DNA of 64,000 bases from a bacterium (GTDB lineage Bacteria; Bacillota; Bacilli; Lactobacillales; Streptococcaceae). This document shows, piece after piece, positions 8,702 to 19,175 of the stretch. Under the pieces are notes generated by a model. It ran no database searches and was not told the DNA's origin. It was given only the letters and a program-made list of their open reading frames with translations. The stretch is taken from positions 124,001 to 188,000 of the forward strand of contig CAJNCS010000001.1 of assembly GCA_905221325.1 (NCBI GenBank). The letters are read 5' to 3'. Made by a program: the position numbers and the translations under genes. Numbering within the stretch: position 1 is the stretch's first letter; every line of letters begins with the position of its first letter.

Positions 8702-9298
8702 ATGAAAAAAAGTCAAAAAATGCGTGGCCTCATTGCAATGATTGCCGTAGCTCTCTTTATTGATTTTATTGTTTTATTTGGTTCTAATCTTAGTTGGGGA
8801 CCGAAGTTAGTTATTGTTGGTATTTCAGTGTTAGGTCAAATTATAGCTATTTGGAGCTGGCTACATATGAAACCACGGCCTCATAAGATTCAGAAAGATA
8901 AGGGAAAGATTATTTTTGACTTATCTGCTAAGCTTTACACGATACTTTTGTTTGCAGCAACCATTTTATATACAGTAGGGATTTGGGTTGCGACCCCAAG
9001 CGAAAGTTCTGGTATTAGAGAATGGATTTTGGGAATTGGCCTCGTTATTGAAGTTATTGTATTTGGTTTTTTCTGTTTGAAAAATGTCAAGGAAACTCCG
9101 GACGAACGCTTTTATGCTAATTTAGCCAAGGCAGCTAGCTTGATGTTTGTTTTTATCCTAGGCGCACTGATGATTCTAGCAGTTATCATTGGGTATATAG
9201 GGTCTCTCACTCTTCACATGGGCCAGATCTTTATTAGCATAGCTGCCTTGATTTTCATCTTTGCGGTTGTCTATTTTATCTTGGAACGGAGAGGATAA
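8702..9298 (+). CDS. Hypothetical multi-pass membrane protein
   Basis: A 198-residue protein with about six hydrophobic helices (roughly 10-28, 33-52, 74-95, 104-123, 140-163, 170-194) and a short basic loop KPRPHKIQKDKGK after the second. I do not recognise an enzymatic motif. It is followed after 2 bp by an XRE regulator, the common membrane-protein/HTH pairing in which the regulator controls its partner. It sits inside the DNA that interrupts the SAP-domain gene. Good ribosome site AAAAAGGAG. Confidence 0.8.
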   Translation: MKKSQKMRGLIAMIAVALFIDFIVLFGSNLSWGPKLVIVGISVLGQIIAIWSWLHMKPRPHKIQKDKGKIIFDLSAKLYTILLFAATILYTVGIWVATPSESSGIREWILGIGLVIEVIVFGFFCLKNVKETPDERFYANLAKAASLMFVFILGALMILAVIIGYIGSLTLHMGQIFISIAALIFIFAVVYFILERRG

Positions 9299-9300
9299 GC

Positions 9301-9525
9301 ATGACCAAAGAAAGCAAGATTATTACTAATCTCAAATCTGTTCGTGAGTCCACAGGTATGACCCAGCAAGAGTTAGCCGACCTCATCGACATGCGACGCG
9401 AGACAATTCTTCACTTGGAAAATAACCGTTACAATCCTTCGCTGGAAATGGCTCTTAAAATTGCTCAAGTTTTTAATCTTAAAGTAGAAGACCTCTTTGA
9501 ACTCAGACAGAAAGAGGAAGCATAA
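9301..9525 (+). CDS. XRE-family transcriptional regulator
   Basis: A 74-residue helix-turn-helix protein of the YozG/Cro type: MTQQELADLIDMRRETILHLENNRYNPSLEMALKIA spans the HTH (shown in two pieces: MTQQELADLIDMRRETI then HLENNRYNPSLEMALKI). Two bases separate it from the membrane protein gene, so they are cotranscribed. It probably represses the pair through the dyad at 8667-8686. The C terminus ends in a short acidic tail. Confidence 0.88.
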   Translation: MTKESKIITNLKSVRESTGMTQQELADLIDMRRETILHLENNRYNPSLEMALKIAQVFNLKVEDLFELRQKEEA

Positions 9526-9532
9526 TTCTTTT

Positions 9533-9875
9533 CGAAACCTGATTTCCTAAATATTTCGAGTACACTTATGGCATTGATGCACCAAAACATCTAAGCAGTC
9601 TGGTAGAAAAAGGCTATACTATTATCGAAACCGCCTTCGATTCACTCGACCATCTGAATGCTACAATGAAAAAGAATATCCTCAAAAGTAAGGGAGTTAC
9701 AGGACTTTCTAAGATGAAAGCGGCTGATCTTGATCAAGCTCTTCATGAAAACTTATCAGAAGAGGAATTAGCTAGTCACTTTTCTATTCGGGGCTACAAA
9801 TTGACTCCAAAGGGGGAACAGATACTGGAGCAATATCAGGAAATTATCGACCGTCATCCAAAGAAAAATCTCTAA
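9533..9875 (+). pseudogene. 3' half of the interrupted SAP-domain protein gene
   Basis: From 9544 the frame reads FPKYFEYTYGIDAPKHLSSL and continues without interruption to the stop at 9875, through LKSKGVTGLSKMKAADLDQA, a SAP-type helix-loop-helix. An internal ATG at 9666 could start a 69-residue protein, but the upstream frame is clearly coding-like, so I treat this as the tail of the gene begun at 7894. A 13-bp imperfect repeat (CGAAACnTGATTT) occurs at both broken ends (8074-8086 and 9533-9545). Confidence 0.65.
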
Positions 9876-9983
9876 ACAAGCAGTCTGCAGATTTATTTTC
9901 TGAAAACTTGCCTTATCTTTTACATTTGAAATCAATCTCCTTTTAAGGTACAATGGTAGAAATGAATTTTTGAGAGGAAAATA

Positions 9984-10790
9984 ATGAAAAAACTAGCAAC
10001 CCTTCTTTTTCTATCAACTGTAGCCCTTGCAGGATGTACTAGTATCCAACGTGGTCTCCGTGGTGATGACTATGTTGACTCTAGTCTTGCAGCAGAAGAA
10101 AGCTCCAAAGCAGCTGCTCAGGCTGCCAAAGATTTGAATGATGCTTTGACCAATGAAAATGCCAACTTCCCTCAACTTTCTAAAGAAGTTGCTGAAGATG
10201 AAGCCGAGGTCATTTTACATACAAATCAAGGCGATGTACGCATCAAACTTTTTCCAAAACTAGCACCTCTAGCAGTTGAAAACTTCCTTACTCACGCTAA
10301 GAAAGGCTATTATAACGGCATCACCTTCCACCGTGTCATCGATGGCTTTATGGTCCAAACAGGAGATCCTAAGGGAGATGGTACAGGGGGCCAATCTATC
10401 TGGCATGATAAGGATAAAACGAAGGACAAAGGAACTGGTTTCAAAAATGAAATCTCTCCTTACCTATACAATATCCGAGGAGCCCTTGCTATGGCTAACA
10501 CTGGTCAACCAAACACCAACGGCAGCCAGTTCTTCATCAACCAAAACTCGACAGACATTTCAGCTAAACTTCCTACAAGCAAGTATCCAAAGAAAATCAT
10601 CGAAGCCTATAAAGAAGGTGGAAATCCAAGTCTAGACGGTAAACACCCTGTCTTTGGTCAAGTCATCGATGGTATGGACGTTGTTGACAAGATTGCCAAA
10701 GCTGAAAAAGATGAGAAAGACAAACCAACGTCTGCTATCACCATTGATAGTATCGAAGTGGTGAAAGACTACGACTTCAGCAAAAAATAA
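9984..10790 (+). CDS. slrA: Cyclophilin-type peptidyl-prolyl isomerase lipoprotein SlrA
   Basis: Surface lipoprotein that catalyses cis-trans isomerisation of prolyl bonds in exported proteins. The 268 residues begin with a lipoprotein signal peptide with lipobox LAGC (Cys18), an Ala/Glu-rich linker to about 65, and a cyclophilin domain with ITFHRVIDGFMVQTGDP, ALAMANTGQPNTNGSQFFI and the FGQVIDGMDVVDKI strand. In pneumococcus SlrA contributes to colonisation. It stands alone with a good ribosome site (GAGAGGAAA), followed by a small zinc-ribbon gene after 27 bp. Confidence 0.95.
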   Translation: MKKLATLLFLSTVALAGCTSIQRGLRGDDYVDSSLAAEESSKAAAQAAKDLNDALTNENANFPQLSKEVAEDEAEVILHTNQGDVRIKLFPKLAPLAVENFLTHAKKGYYNGITFHRVIDGFMVQTGDPKGDGTGGQSIWHDKDKTKDKGTGFKNEISPYLYNIRGALAMANTGQPNTNGSQFFINQNSTDISAKLPTSKYPKKIIEAYKEGGNPSLDGKHPVFGQVIDGMDVVDKIAKAEKDEKDKPTSAITIDSIEVVKDYDFSKK

Positions 10791-10817
10791 GCCATCAACA
10801 GATAAGGAGACGATGAC

Positions 10818-11057
10818 ATGATTTTATTTTGGGATTCTAAAGGTTATCAGAAAGATTTGGGACATACGCAAACTGCGATTGAATGTGGTCACTGTAACAA
10901 TGTCGACACTTGGGAGATCGTAGAAACTGGGCGCAAATTTACCCTCTACTGGATTCCACTTTTCCCTTATGGTAAAAGTTACTTCGTTTCTTGTCCGATT
11001 TGCCACTACGGTAAAGAAATTGAGAAATCTGAAGTTGAAAGCTATTTAAACTACTAG
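10818..11057 (+). CDS. Small zinc-ribbon protein
   Basis: A 79-residue protein with two Cys pairs, CGHC (about 24-27) and CPIC (about 60-63), that would bind one zinc. The middle is aromatic and rich in strands (FTLYWIPLFPYGKSYFVSC). Family members are annotated as zinc-ribbon domain proteins of unknown function. Probably cotranscribed with slrA; GGAGACG ribosome site. A terminator follows directly. Confidence 0.85.
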   Translation: MILFWDSKGYQKDLGHTQTAIECGHCNNVDTWEIVETGRKFTLYWIPLFPYGKSYFVSCPICHYGKEIEKSEVESYLNY

Positions 11058-11060
11058 TCA

Positions 11061-11092
11061 AAAAAGCCAAGTCATTTCGACTTGGCCTTTTT
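11061..11092. terminator. Bidirectional terminator between zinc-ribbon and ABC-F genes
   Basis: AAAAAGCCAAGTC and GACTTGGCCTTTTT pair around a 5-nt loop; the flanks give T tracts on both strands for the convergent genes. Confidence 0.9.
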
Positions 11093-11099
11093 AGCGCTT

Positions 11100-12641
11100 T
11101 TAAGTTAGCTTGTTAAAGTCCCAGATTTGGTCCATCCAGCCTTCATAGAAGTCTGGTTCATGGCAAACCATAAGAATGCTTCCTTTGTATTCTTTGAGAG
11201 CACGCTTGAGTTCTTCCTTGGCATCTACATCCAAGTGGTTAGTTGGCTCGTCTAGTACTAAAACGTTATTTTCACGGTTCATCAAGAGACAGAAACGCAC
11301 CTTGGCTTGTTCCCCACCTGACAAGACCTGAATTTGGCTTTCGATGTGCTTAGTTGTCAAACCACAACGGGCAAGGGCTGCACGAACTTCTGCCTGATTG
11401 AGTGCAGGAAAGGCATTCCAGACAGCTTCAAGAGGGGTTTGACGATTGCCACCTTCTACTTCTTGCTCAAAGTAGCCAAGTTCTAGGTAGTCGCCACGTT
11501 CAACTTCCCCAGCGATTGGCGGAATAATGCCCAAGAGAGACTTCAAGAGAGTTGTTTTCCCAATACCATTGGCTCCAATAATGGCAATCTTTTGATTGCG
11601 TTCAAAGGTGAGGTTTAATGGTTTGGTAAGGGGACGGTCATAACCAATCTGCAAGTCCTTGGCTTGGAAGATAAAGCGCCCTGGCGTACGAGCTGGTTTG
11701 AAATCAAAGGATGGTTTTGGCTTCTCACTTTGCAGTTCGATAATATCCATCTTATCCAATTTCTTTTGACGGGACATGGCCATATTACGCGTTGCAACAC
11801 GTGCTTTGTTTCGAGCTACAAAGTCCTTGAGGTCTGCAATCTCTTTCTGTTGACGTTCATAGGCCGCTTCCAACTGAGATTTCTTCATGGCATAGACTTC
11901 TTGGAACTGGTAGTAGTCGCCAGAGTAACGCGTCAACTGTTGATTTTCCACATGGTAGACGATATTGATTACGTCGTTGAGGAAAGGAATATCATGCGAA
12001 ATAAGGACAAAAGCATTTTCATAGTTTTGGAGATAACGCTTGAGCCAGTCAATGTGTTCAGCATCCAAGTAGTTGGTTGGCTCGTCAAGCAACAAAATAT
12101 CTGGTTTTTCAAGGAGGAGTTTAGCCAAAAGCACCTTGGTTCTTTGTCCACCTGACAAAGAGGTTACATCCGTATCCATACCATAATCCATGACACCAAG
12201 AGCACGCGCTACTTCATCAATCTTAGCATCTAAAGTATAAAAATCACGACTCTCCAAACGGTCTTGGAGTTCCCCAACTTCTTCCATCAGCGCATCGATA
12301 TCTGCGCCCTCTTCTGCCATTTCCATATAGAGGTCATTGATACGAGCTTCTGCTTTAAATAGCTCATCAAAGGCTGTCCGCAAGACATCACGCACAGTTT
12401 GACCTTCCTTTAGCACAGCGTGCTGATCCAGATAGCCAGCAGTCACATATTTGGACCACTCCACCTTCCCTTCATTTGGTAACATCTTACCAGTCACGAT
12501 GCTCATAAAGGTTGATTTCCCTTCACCATTGGCGCCGACTAGACCGATATGTTCTCCCTTTAGGAGACGGAAGGACACATCTTCAAAAATTGCACGGTCA
12601 CCAAAACCGTGACTTAAATTTTTAACTTCTAAAATACTCAT
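11100..12641 (-). CDS. ABC-F family ATPase (ribosome-associated)
   Basis: A soluble protein of 513 residues with two ABC domains and no membrane part, the ABC-F layout; such proteins act on the ribosomal E site or protect it. Domain 1 has GANGEGKST (about 37-45) and LSGGQRTKV; domain 2 has GANGIGKTT and LSGGEQAKV; both have LLDEPTN-type Walker B motifs. The linker contains the basic helical P-site tip region around KARVATRNMAMSRQ. Length and linker fit the YbiT/YkpA branch rather than a known resistance factor. It is followed by a 1-bp-spaced vanZ-like and rlmN arrangement upstream (all same strand). Confidence 0.93.
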   Translation of the reverse strand: MSILEVKNLSHGFGDRAIFEDVSFRLLKGEHIGLVGANGEGKSTFMSIVTGKMLPNEGKVEWSKYVTAGYLDQHAVLKEGQTVRDVLRTAFDELFKAEARINDLYMEMAEEGADIDALMEEVGELQDRLESRDFYTLDAKIDEVARALGVMDYGMDTDVTSLSGGQRTKVLLAKLLLEKPDILLLDEPTNYLDAEHIDWLKRYLQNYENAFVLISHDIPFLNDVINIVYHVENQQLTRYSGDYYQFQEVYAMKKSQLEAAYERQQKEIADLKDFVARNKARVATRNMAMSRQKKLDKMDIIELQSEKPKPSFDFKPARTPGRFIFQAKDLQIGYDRPLTKPLNLTFERNQKIAIIGANGIGKTTLLKSLLGIIPPIAGEVERGDYLELGYFEQEVEGGNRQTPLEAVWNAFPALNQAEVRAALARCGLTTKHIESQIQVLSGGEQAKVRFCLLMNRENNVLVLDEPTNHLDVDAKEELKRALKEYKGSILMVCHEPDFYEGWMDQIWDFNKLT

Positions 12642-12642
12642 T

Positions 12643-13122
12643 CTAATTCCTTATCTTGTTTTTATGCAGTCCTTTATAGAGGGCCCAAGCCAGATAGCCT
12701 CCCAGGGTATTGGTCCACAAATCATCAATCTCAAAGACCCGATTAAAGTCGAATAAAAAATCTAAAACTAGTTGCGTGCACTCAATTCCTAGACTCAGTA
12801 GAAAACTGAGAAGGATGATTTTTTTCGTTTGTCGTAAATTTGGACAGAGATAGATCAGTTGAAAGACTAGCGGGAAAAGCAAGAAGACATTTAAAATGTT
12901 CTGCAAAAAGATCCAAAGGACTTGTCCCAAACTAGTCACTTCACCCAGTTTCCAAAAGGAATTTAAGGGAGTTAAAAGAAAAACCAGGCGTCCAAAAGTT
13001 TGAATACCTGGAGTTTCCACTCCTGTAGGAAGTTGAGGTTGGGGAGTGAAACAAAAACATACAATGCATAAGCTGTAAATAGCCACTCCCAATCTTAAGA
13101 ATAATTCTCTTTTTCTAGTCAT
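12643..13122 (-). CDS. VanZ-family membrane protein
   Basis: A 159-residue membrane protein with four to five helices and the VanZ hallmarks: an N-terminal VCFCFTPQ segment, NVFLLFPLVFQLIYL, the acidic GIECTQL (about 111-117) and a C-terminal EIDDLWTNTLGGYLAW. The family name comes from teicoplanin resistance, but chromosomal members have unclear roles. It starts 1 bp after the rlmN stop and ends 1 bp before the ABC-F start, so the three genes form one unit. Confidence 0.9.
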   Translation of the reverse strand: MTRKRELFLRLGVAIYSLCIVCFCFTPQPQLPTGVETPGIQTFGRLVFLLTPLNSFWKLGEVTSLGQVLWIFLQNILNVFLLFPLVFQLIYLCPNLRQTKKIILLSFLLSLGIECTQLVLDFLFDFNRVFEIDDLWTNTLGGYLAWALYKGLHKNKIRN

Positions 13123-13123
13123 T

Positions 13124-14209
13124 TTATGGATTCACCGCTGCGACTGCCTTCTGGCGGTCACGTTTCATTGTATTGGAGCGCAATTGCCCACAAGCTGCAT
13201 CAATATCTGTACCATGCTCTTGACGGACAACACAGTTAATCCCTTTTTTCTTGAGGGTATCGTAGAAGGCCATCACGCGCTCTTTAGGACTACGGCTATA
13301 CTGGTCGTGTTCACTAACTGGGTTATAAGGAATTAAGTTTACATAAGACAATTTCTTGATGTTCTTGAGCAATTCAGCCAATTCCAAGGCTTGTTCTACA
13401 CCATCGTTGACTTCATTGAGCATGATATATTCAAAGGTCACACGGCGGTTGGTTGTTTCGATATAGTACTCAATAGCTGCAAAGAGTTTTTCAATTGGGA
13501 AGGCACGGTTAATCTTCATGATGCTTGAGCGCAATTCATTGTTGGGTGCGTGAAGAGAAACAGCCAGATTGACCTGAACTCCTTCATTAGCAAAGTCACG
13601 AATTTTATGAGCCAAACCTGAGGTAGAAACAGTGATGTGACGAGCACCGATTGCCATCCCCTTGTCATCATTGATGGTACGAACAAAATTCAATACATTG
13701 TTGTAGTTATCAAAGGGCTCACCAATTCCCATGACAACGATATGGCTGACACGTTCATCCTGACCACGTTCATCAAAGTATTTCTGAACTAGCATGATCT
13801 GCGCTACGATTTCCCCGTTATTGAGGTCACGTTGCTTCTTGATCAAGCCTGATGCACAGAAGGTACAACCAATATTACAGCCGACCTGAGTGGTCACACA
13901 GACTGACAAACCGTAGTGTTGACGCATCAACACAGTCTCAATCAACATACCATCTGGCAACTCAAAAAGATACTTAACGGTACCATCAGCAGACTCTTGC
14001 ACGATCCGCTGTTTCAATGGATTGACCACAAACTGGTCATTGAGCTTAGCAATCAAATCCTTGGAAAGGTTGGTCATTTCTTCAAATGACTGGACACGTT
14101 TACGGTAGAGCCATTCCCAGATTTGATCTGCTCGGAATTTCTTTTCTCCCTGTTCTAATACCCATTCTTGCATGGTTTGACGTGTTAAACTATAAATAGA
14201 CGGTTTCAT
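13124..14209 (-). CDS. rlmN: 23S rRNA/tRNA adenine-C2 methyltransferase RlmN
   Basis: Radical-SAM enzyme that methylates A2503 of 23S rRNA and A37 of some tRNAs. The 361 residues show the cluster motif [11 protein letters not shown] (CxxxCxxC, about 110-120), the [12 protein letters not shown]-binding stretch, HITVSTSGL, and the C-terminal CGQLRS whose Cys forms the covalent intermediate together with the one in the TTQVGC region. All key cysteines are present. First gene of the rlmN-vanZ-ABC-F unit, 20 bp after yutD. Confidence 0.97.
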   Translation of the reverse strand: MKPSIYSLTRQTMQEWVLEQGEKKFRADQIWEWLYRKRVQSFEEMTNLSKDLIAKLNDQFVVNPLKQRIVQESADGTVKYLFELPDGMLIETVLMRQHYGLSVCVTTQVGCNIGCTFCASGLIKKQRDLNNGEIVAQIMLVQKYFDERGQDERVSHIVVMGIGEPFDNYNNVLNFVRTINDDKGMAIGARHITVSTSGLAHKIRDFANEGVQVNLAVSLHAPNNELRSSIMKINRAFPIEKLFAAIEYYIETTNRRVTFEYIMLNEVNDGVEQALELAELLKNIKKLSYVNLIPYNPVSEHDQYSRSPKERVMAFYDTLKKKGINCVVRQEHGTDIDAACGQLRSNTMKRDRQKAVAAVNP

Positions 14210-14229
14210 CTCTTCTCCTTATTCTCTAT

Positions 14230-14760
14230 CTATTTCTGACGAATGACAAAATGGCGCTGTCCCTTGTCCTCTTTCTGAGACTTTTGGTCCTTATGACGAC
14301 GTCTATTTCGCTTATCCGCATTTGGTTTTCTCTTGTTTTGCGAAGGTTTCTTGCCTCTTCTAGGAAGGTTTTCCTCCTCTTTTTTACGCATTTTTTTGTC
14401 AAATGAAGCCCGCTTCGGTGCTTGATTTTCTAGGACAAAATAGGCACAACCATAACTGCAATACTCTAAAAGATAGTCCTGTAAGCGACTGATCTTTTCA
14501 ATTTTTTCCTCTGTTCGATCGTCTTTGTAAAAACCACGTAGACGAAGCTGTTCATTGCTCCAGTCCCCCACGACATAATCAAACTTGGTCAACACTTCTG
14601 AGAAGCGTTGATTAAAGACTGTCACATCGAAGGCATCCTTGATATTTTCAACCAAGGTAAAAGCAATCCCTTCAGTCTCAACCTTATCCCCATTTACATG
14701 AAATTCTGGGCCAGGAAACTTGTTATAGTTGTATAATTCAGGTGCAATTTCTTTACGCAT
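14230..14760 (-). CDS. YutD-family protein
   Basis: A 176-residue cytoplasmic protein. The N-terminal about 110 residues match the YutD pattern (FHVNGDKVETEGIAFTLVEN, then FDYVVGDWSNEQLRLRGFY), and a strongly basic Lys/Arg-rich tail follows from about 120 (KKEEENLPRRGKKPSQNKRK). The tail suggests nucleic-acid or ribosome contact; the function is unknown. Position before rlmN is conserved in streptococci. Confidence 0.88.
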   Translation of the reverse strand: MRKEIAPELYNYNKFPGPEFHVNGDKVETEGIAFTLVENIKDAFDVTVFNQRFSEVLTKFDYVVGDWSNEQLRLRGFYKDDRTEEKIEKISRLQDYLLEYCSYGCAYFVLENQAPKRASFDKKMRKKEEENLPRRGKKPSQNKRKPNADKRNRRRHKDQKSQKEDKGQRHFVIRQK

Positions 14761-14824
14761 AGTCTTCCTTTTCCACGATTACTTAACACTCTATTTTACC
14801 ATAATTTCTAGCAGTTAGCACGTT

Positions 14825-14865
14825 TCTCATAAAAATGAGAAAAGTCTGACGATTTTGTCAGACTT
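14825..14865 (-). terminator. Terminator hairpins downstream of sodA
   Basis: AAGTCTGAC (14842-14850) pairs with GTCAGACTT (14857-14865), and a second small hairpin TCTCAT/ATGAGA lies at 14825-14840. On the minus strand they are followed by a T-rich tract between sodA and yutD. Confidence 0.8.
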
Positions 14866-14915
14866 CTGCCATATAAAGCAAAAAAGAGAAGAATGACTCT
14901 TCCCTTCCTATTTTT

Positions 14916-15521
14916 TTATTTTGCTGCTGCGTAAAGCTCATCTACTTTGTTCCAGTTGATGACTGAGAAGAAAGCTTTGATGTAGTCAGGACGCACGTTG
15001 CGGTATTTCACGTAGTAAGCATGTTCCCAAACGTCCAAGCCCAAGATTGGTTTTTTACCTTCTGAGATTGGTGTGTCTTGGTTTGCCGTTGAAGTTACTT
15101 CAAGCTTCCCTTCTTTGTTGACAACCAACCATGCCCATCCAGAACCGAAGCGAGTTGTAGCTGCTGCTGTAAAGGCTGCTTGGAACTCTTCAAATGAACC
15201 AAATGTTGCATCGATTGCTGCTACAAGTTCTGCTGATGGAGCTGTTTTTTCAGGAGTCATCAATTCCCAGAAAAGAGCGTGGTTCAAGTGTCCACCACCA
15301 TTGTTGATAAGTGCTTGACGGATATCAGCTGGGATAGATTCTACATTAGCAAGCAAGGCTTCAAGGTCTTCACCAATTTCAGGGTGTTTTTCTAGAGCTG
15401 CATTTGCATTGTTGACATAGGTTTGATGGTGTTTGTCATGGTGCAAGTGCATTGTTTCTGCATCGATGTAAGGTTCCAAAGCGTCATATGCGTATGGAAG
15501 GTCTGGTAAGATAATAGCCAT
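14916..15521 (-). CDS. sodA: Manganese/iron superoxide dismutase SodA
   Basis: Dismutates superoxide in the cytosol. The 201-residue protein carries the full ligand set: [14 protein letters not shown] (first His near 26), NHALFW with His near 81, and [15 protein letters not shown] supplying Asp and His near 163-167. [15 protein letters not shown] is typical of the Mn form used by streptococci. Own promoter and terminator; the upstream region has TTGCGT and TATCAT boxes. Confidence 0.97.
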   Translation of the reverse strand: MAIILPDLPYAYDALEPYIDAETMHLHHDKHHQTYVNNANAALEKHPEIGEDLEALLANVESIPADIRQALINNGGGHLNHALFWELMTPEKTAPSAELVAAIDATFGSFEEFQAAFTAAATTRFGSGWAWLVVNKEGKLEVTSTANQDTPISEGKKPILGLDVWEHAYYVKYRNVRPDYIKAFFSVINWNKVDELYAAAK

Positions 15522-15590
15522 CTGTAATACCTCTTTTTCTTTCTATATGAAAATGATAACGCAATCATCCTCTTTTTTCAAGTTTTTTGC

Positions 15591-16628
15591 TCAATTTGCT
15601 TCTGCTGCGATCTGCAAAAGTGCCTTTTCAAACAGGTAGCCTTTTTCATAGACACCTGTCTTAATCTGGTAGTCTGTTTCGATCAAATAAGAAATTGCTC
15701 GCTTGAGAAAAGTCAAGGAAATCCCTCTCGAATCTCTCAATGCGAACTTGATTTGATAAGGATTAGGATTGCGCCCCAAGTAAGTTCCCAGACTGCTTGC
15801 GATCTGCGATTCCGTCTGACCAGCTTCTGATAAAATCTTCACTTGGGTAAAGGTTCGAAACTGTCCTAACATGACAGCTATGAGCTTGATCTCATCCTCC
15901 CCTTGCAAGGTCAAATCTATAACTAAGTCACGTGCCCTATCAATTTTCTTAGCTAAAATAAACTGAGTCAAATCAAAAATATTGTCCTGCAAAGTCTTTG
16001 GAATAGCCTCGACAATGTCCTTCTCCTCAATCATGCCGTCTGATTTATAAGACTGTAAAAAAAGGAGATTTTTCTGGATTTCACTAAATTGAAAACCAGA
16101 TTTGAGAAGTAGATTTTCAAAGGATTGCCCCACAAACTGCAGACCTTGTGTCTGACTCCATTTTTGGAAATACTGGCGGAGTTCTTGTTCCTTGGGGTCA
16201 ATAGCATCAAATACAGTCGCATCTCGTTTGAGCAATTTGACCAGCCGTCTTTTACTATCTAACTTTCCTTCTGCAAAAATCAAGAGTTTAGTCGTCGGCG
16301 AAGGGTTATCAAGGTATGTCTCAAATGACTTGAGCTCATCATCTGATAAAAATCGCTTTTTAGCAGTTGTGATATCGACAAAATGGTCTAATATCACGAT
16401 TTTCTCATCCGCAAAGAAAGGGAGGCTGACCAACTCCAACTCCAAGTCTTTATAGGCTACTTCTTTCATATCAAAGTAAGCAAAGTTGAGATCAGCTGGA
16501 TCATAACCAATCTGTTTCAACACTTGACTCTTCATAACTTCAAACTGACCCTGGTCTGTCCCTGTGAATAGGTTCAAGCTAGATAAATTTGATAGAGATA
16601 ACTTTTGACTCTCTTCTATGGCTAGCAT
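15591..16628 (-). CDS. holA: DNA polymerase III delta subunit HolA
   Basis: Clamp-loader subunit that opens the beta sliding clamp. The 345 residues show the Firmicute HolA architecture: N-terminal clamp-interacting region (NLFTGTDQGQFEVMKSQVL), a degenerate AAA+ fold (KLLIFAEGKLDSKRRLVKLL) and the C-terminal collar (IKLIAVMLGQFRTFTQVKIL). Normal length. Lies between sodA and pyrDA as in pneumococcus. Confidence 0.94.
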   Translation of the reverse strand: MLAIEESQKLSLSNLSSLNLFTGTDQGQFEVMKSQVLKQIGYDPADLNFAYFDMKEVAYKDLELELVSLPFFADEKIVILDHFVDITTAKKRFLSDDELKSFETYLDNPSPTTKLLIFAEGKLDSKRRLVKLLKRDATVFDAIDPKEQELRQYFQKWSQTQGLQFVGQSFENLLLKSGFQFSEIQKNLLFLQSYKSDGMIEEKDIVEAIPKTLQDNIFDLTQFILAKKIDRARDLVIDLTLQGEDEIKLIAVMLGQFRTFTQVKILSEAGQTESQIASSLGTYLGRNPNPYQIKFALRDSRGISLTFLKRAISYLIETDYQIKTGVYEKGYLFEKALLQIAAEAN

Positions 16629-16660
16629 CTTCTCTCCTTTCTTCTGATCTTTTAGTGACT

Positions 16661-17596
16661 TTAATCAATATAGCGCAATTTCCCACGGAAATCTTCTAGG
16701 CTCTCGTACCCTTTTTCCGCCATGATTGCTTTTAGTTCATTGGTAATGCGTTCAAAAGCACTGACGCCTTCTTTGTGGAGCGTCGTTCCTACTTGCACCA
16801 TACTCGCACCACAGAGGATGTGTTCAAAGGCATCACGACCCGTTAGAACACCACCCGTTCCGATGATTTGGATTTCTGGATTTAAGCGTTGGTAGAAGGC
16901 GTGCACATTAGCAAGTGCTGTCGGTTTGATATACTCTCCACCAATCCCACCAAAACCATTCTTAGGACGAATGACGACGGACTCGTCTTCTATGTAAAGG
17001 CCGTTTCCGATAGAGTTAACACAGTTAACAAACTTGAGTGGATATTTGTTGAAAATAGCTGCCGCTTGATCAAAGTGAACAATATCAAAATATGGTGGCA
17101 ATTTGATCCCAAGAGGTTTGGTAAAGTAGGCAAAGACTTCTGCCAAGATACGATCTGTTGTCTCAAAATCATAAGCAATCTGAGGCTTTCCTGGAACATT
17201 TGGGCAAGAGAGATTAAGCTCTGTCAGTCCTTTGAATTCACTCTCTTGAACTTTTTTCAAGATGGTATGTGTTTCTTCTGGAGACATGCCAACTAGAGAT
17301 AGGAAGAAAGTTCGGTTTGGCTCTTTTTCCTGCAGGTCCAAAAGATAGTCCAGATAATAGTCTAAGCCATTATTTGGTAGGCCCATGGAGTTGATAGAAC
17401 CAAGTGGAACATCCTGGTAGCGTGGCTCAGGATTGCCCTGCCGAAAGTCCAAGGTCGCTGTCTTCGTGACAAAAGTACCCGCCGCTGAGTTTTTGACCCC
17501 TTCAAGCTCTTCTATCGTCATACAAGCAACACCCGCCGCATTCATCAAGCAATTGTCAAACTCAAAGCTAGCTATTTGTGTTTTCGTTGATACCAT
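16661..17596 (-). CDS. pyrD: Dihydroorotate dehydrogenase, class 1A
   Basis: Oxidises dihydroorotate to orotate in pyrimidine synthesis, using fumarate as acceptor (class 1A, cytosolic homodimer). The 311 residues contain the FMN-binding [13 protein letters not shown] start, the catalytic Cys in [13 protein letters not shown] (about 130), KLPPYFD and the [19 protein letters not shown] phosphate-binding region. No partner pyrK gene is present, as expected for class 1A. Corresponds to pneumococcal pyrDa from memory. Confidence 0.96.
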   Translation of the reverse strand: MVSTKTQIASFEFDNCLMNAAGVACMTIEELEGVKNSAAGTFVTKTATLDFRQGNPEPRYQDVPLGSINSMGLPNNGLDYYLDYLLDLQEKEPNRTFFLSLVGMSPEETHTILKKVQESEFKGLTELNLSCPNVPGKPQIAYDFETTDRILAEVFAYFTKPLGIKLPPYFDIVHFDQAAAIFNKYPLKFVNCVNSIGNGLYIEDESVVIRPKNGFGGIGGEYIKPTALANVHAFYQRLNPEIQIIGTGGVLTGRDAFEHILCGASMVQVGTTLHKEGVSAFERITNELKAIMAEKGYESLEDFRGKLRYID

Positions 17597-17732
17597 GATT
17601 CTGATCCTCCAGATTCCTTTTATTTCTAATATTATACCATACTTTAAGATTTTCTCTTTGAGAAACTAATTTCTATATAAAACGTTCGGTTTTATAAATT
17701 GAAAGAATTTTTAGAAAATTTCTGTTTTTTTC

Positions 17733-17761
17733 TTTACACTCAAAAAAAATTCTGCTATAAT
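17733..17761 (+). promoter_or_regulatory. Promoter of gdhA
   Basis: TTTACA at 17733-17738 and TATAAT at 17756-17761, spacing 17 bp, 39 bp before the gdhA start; AAAGGAGAA forms the ribosome site. Confidence 0.85.
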
Positions 17762-17788
17762 GGCTCATGTAATAAAATATAACAATAA

Positions 17789-19147
<1,359 letters not shown>

Positions 19148-19175
19148 TTAGTCGATACATCCTATCGGAGGACAA

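Noticed and set aside
11664..12155. 163-codon plus-strand frame opposite the ABC-F gene
   Set aside because: Antisense shadow of the second-to-first ABC domain region; no ribosome site and no family resemblance.
16889..17296. 135-codon plus-strand frame opposite pyrD
   Set aside because: Shadow of pyrD on the other strand with no start signals.
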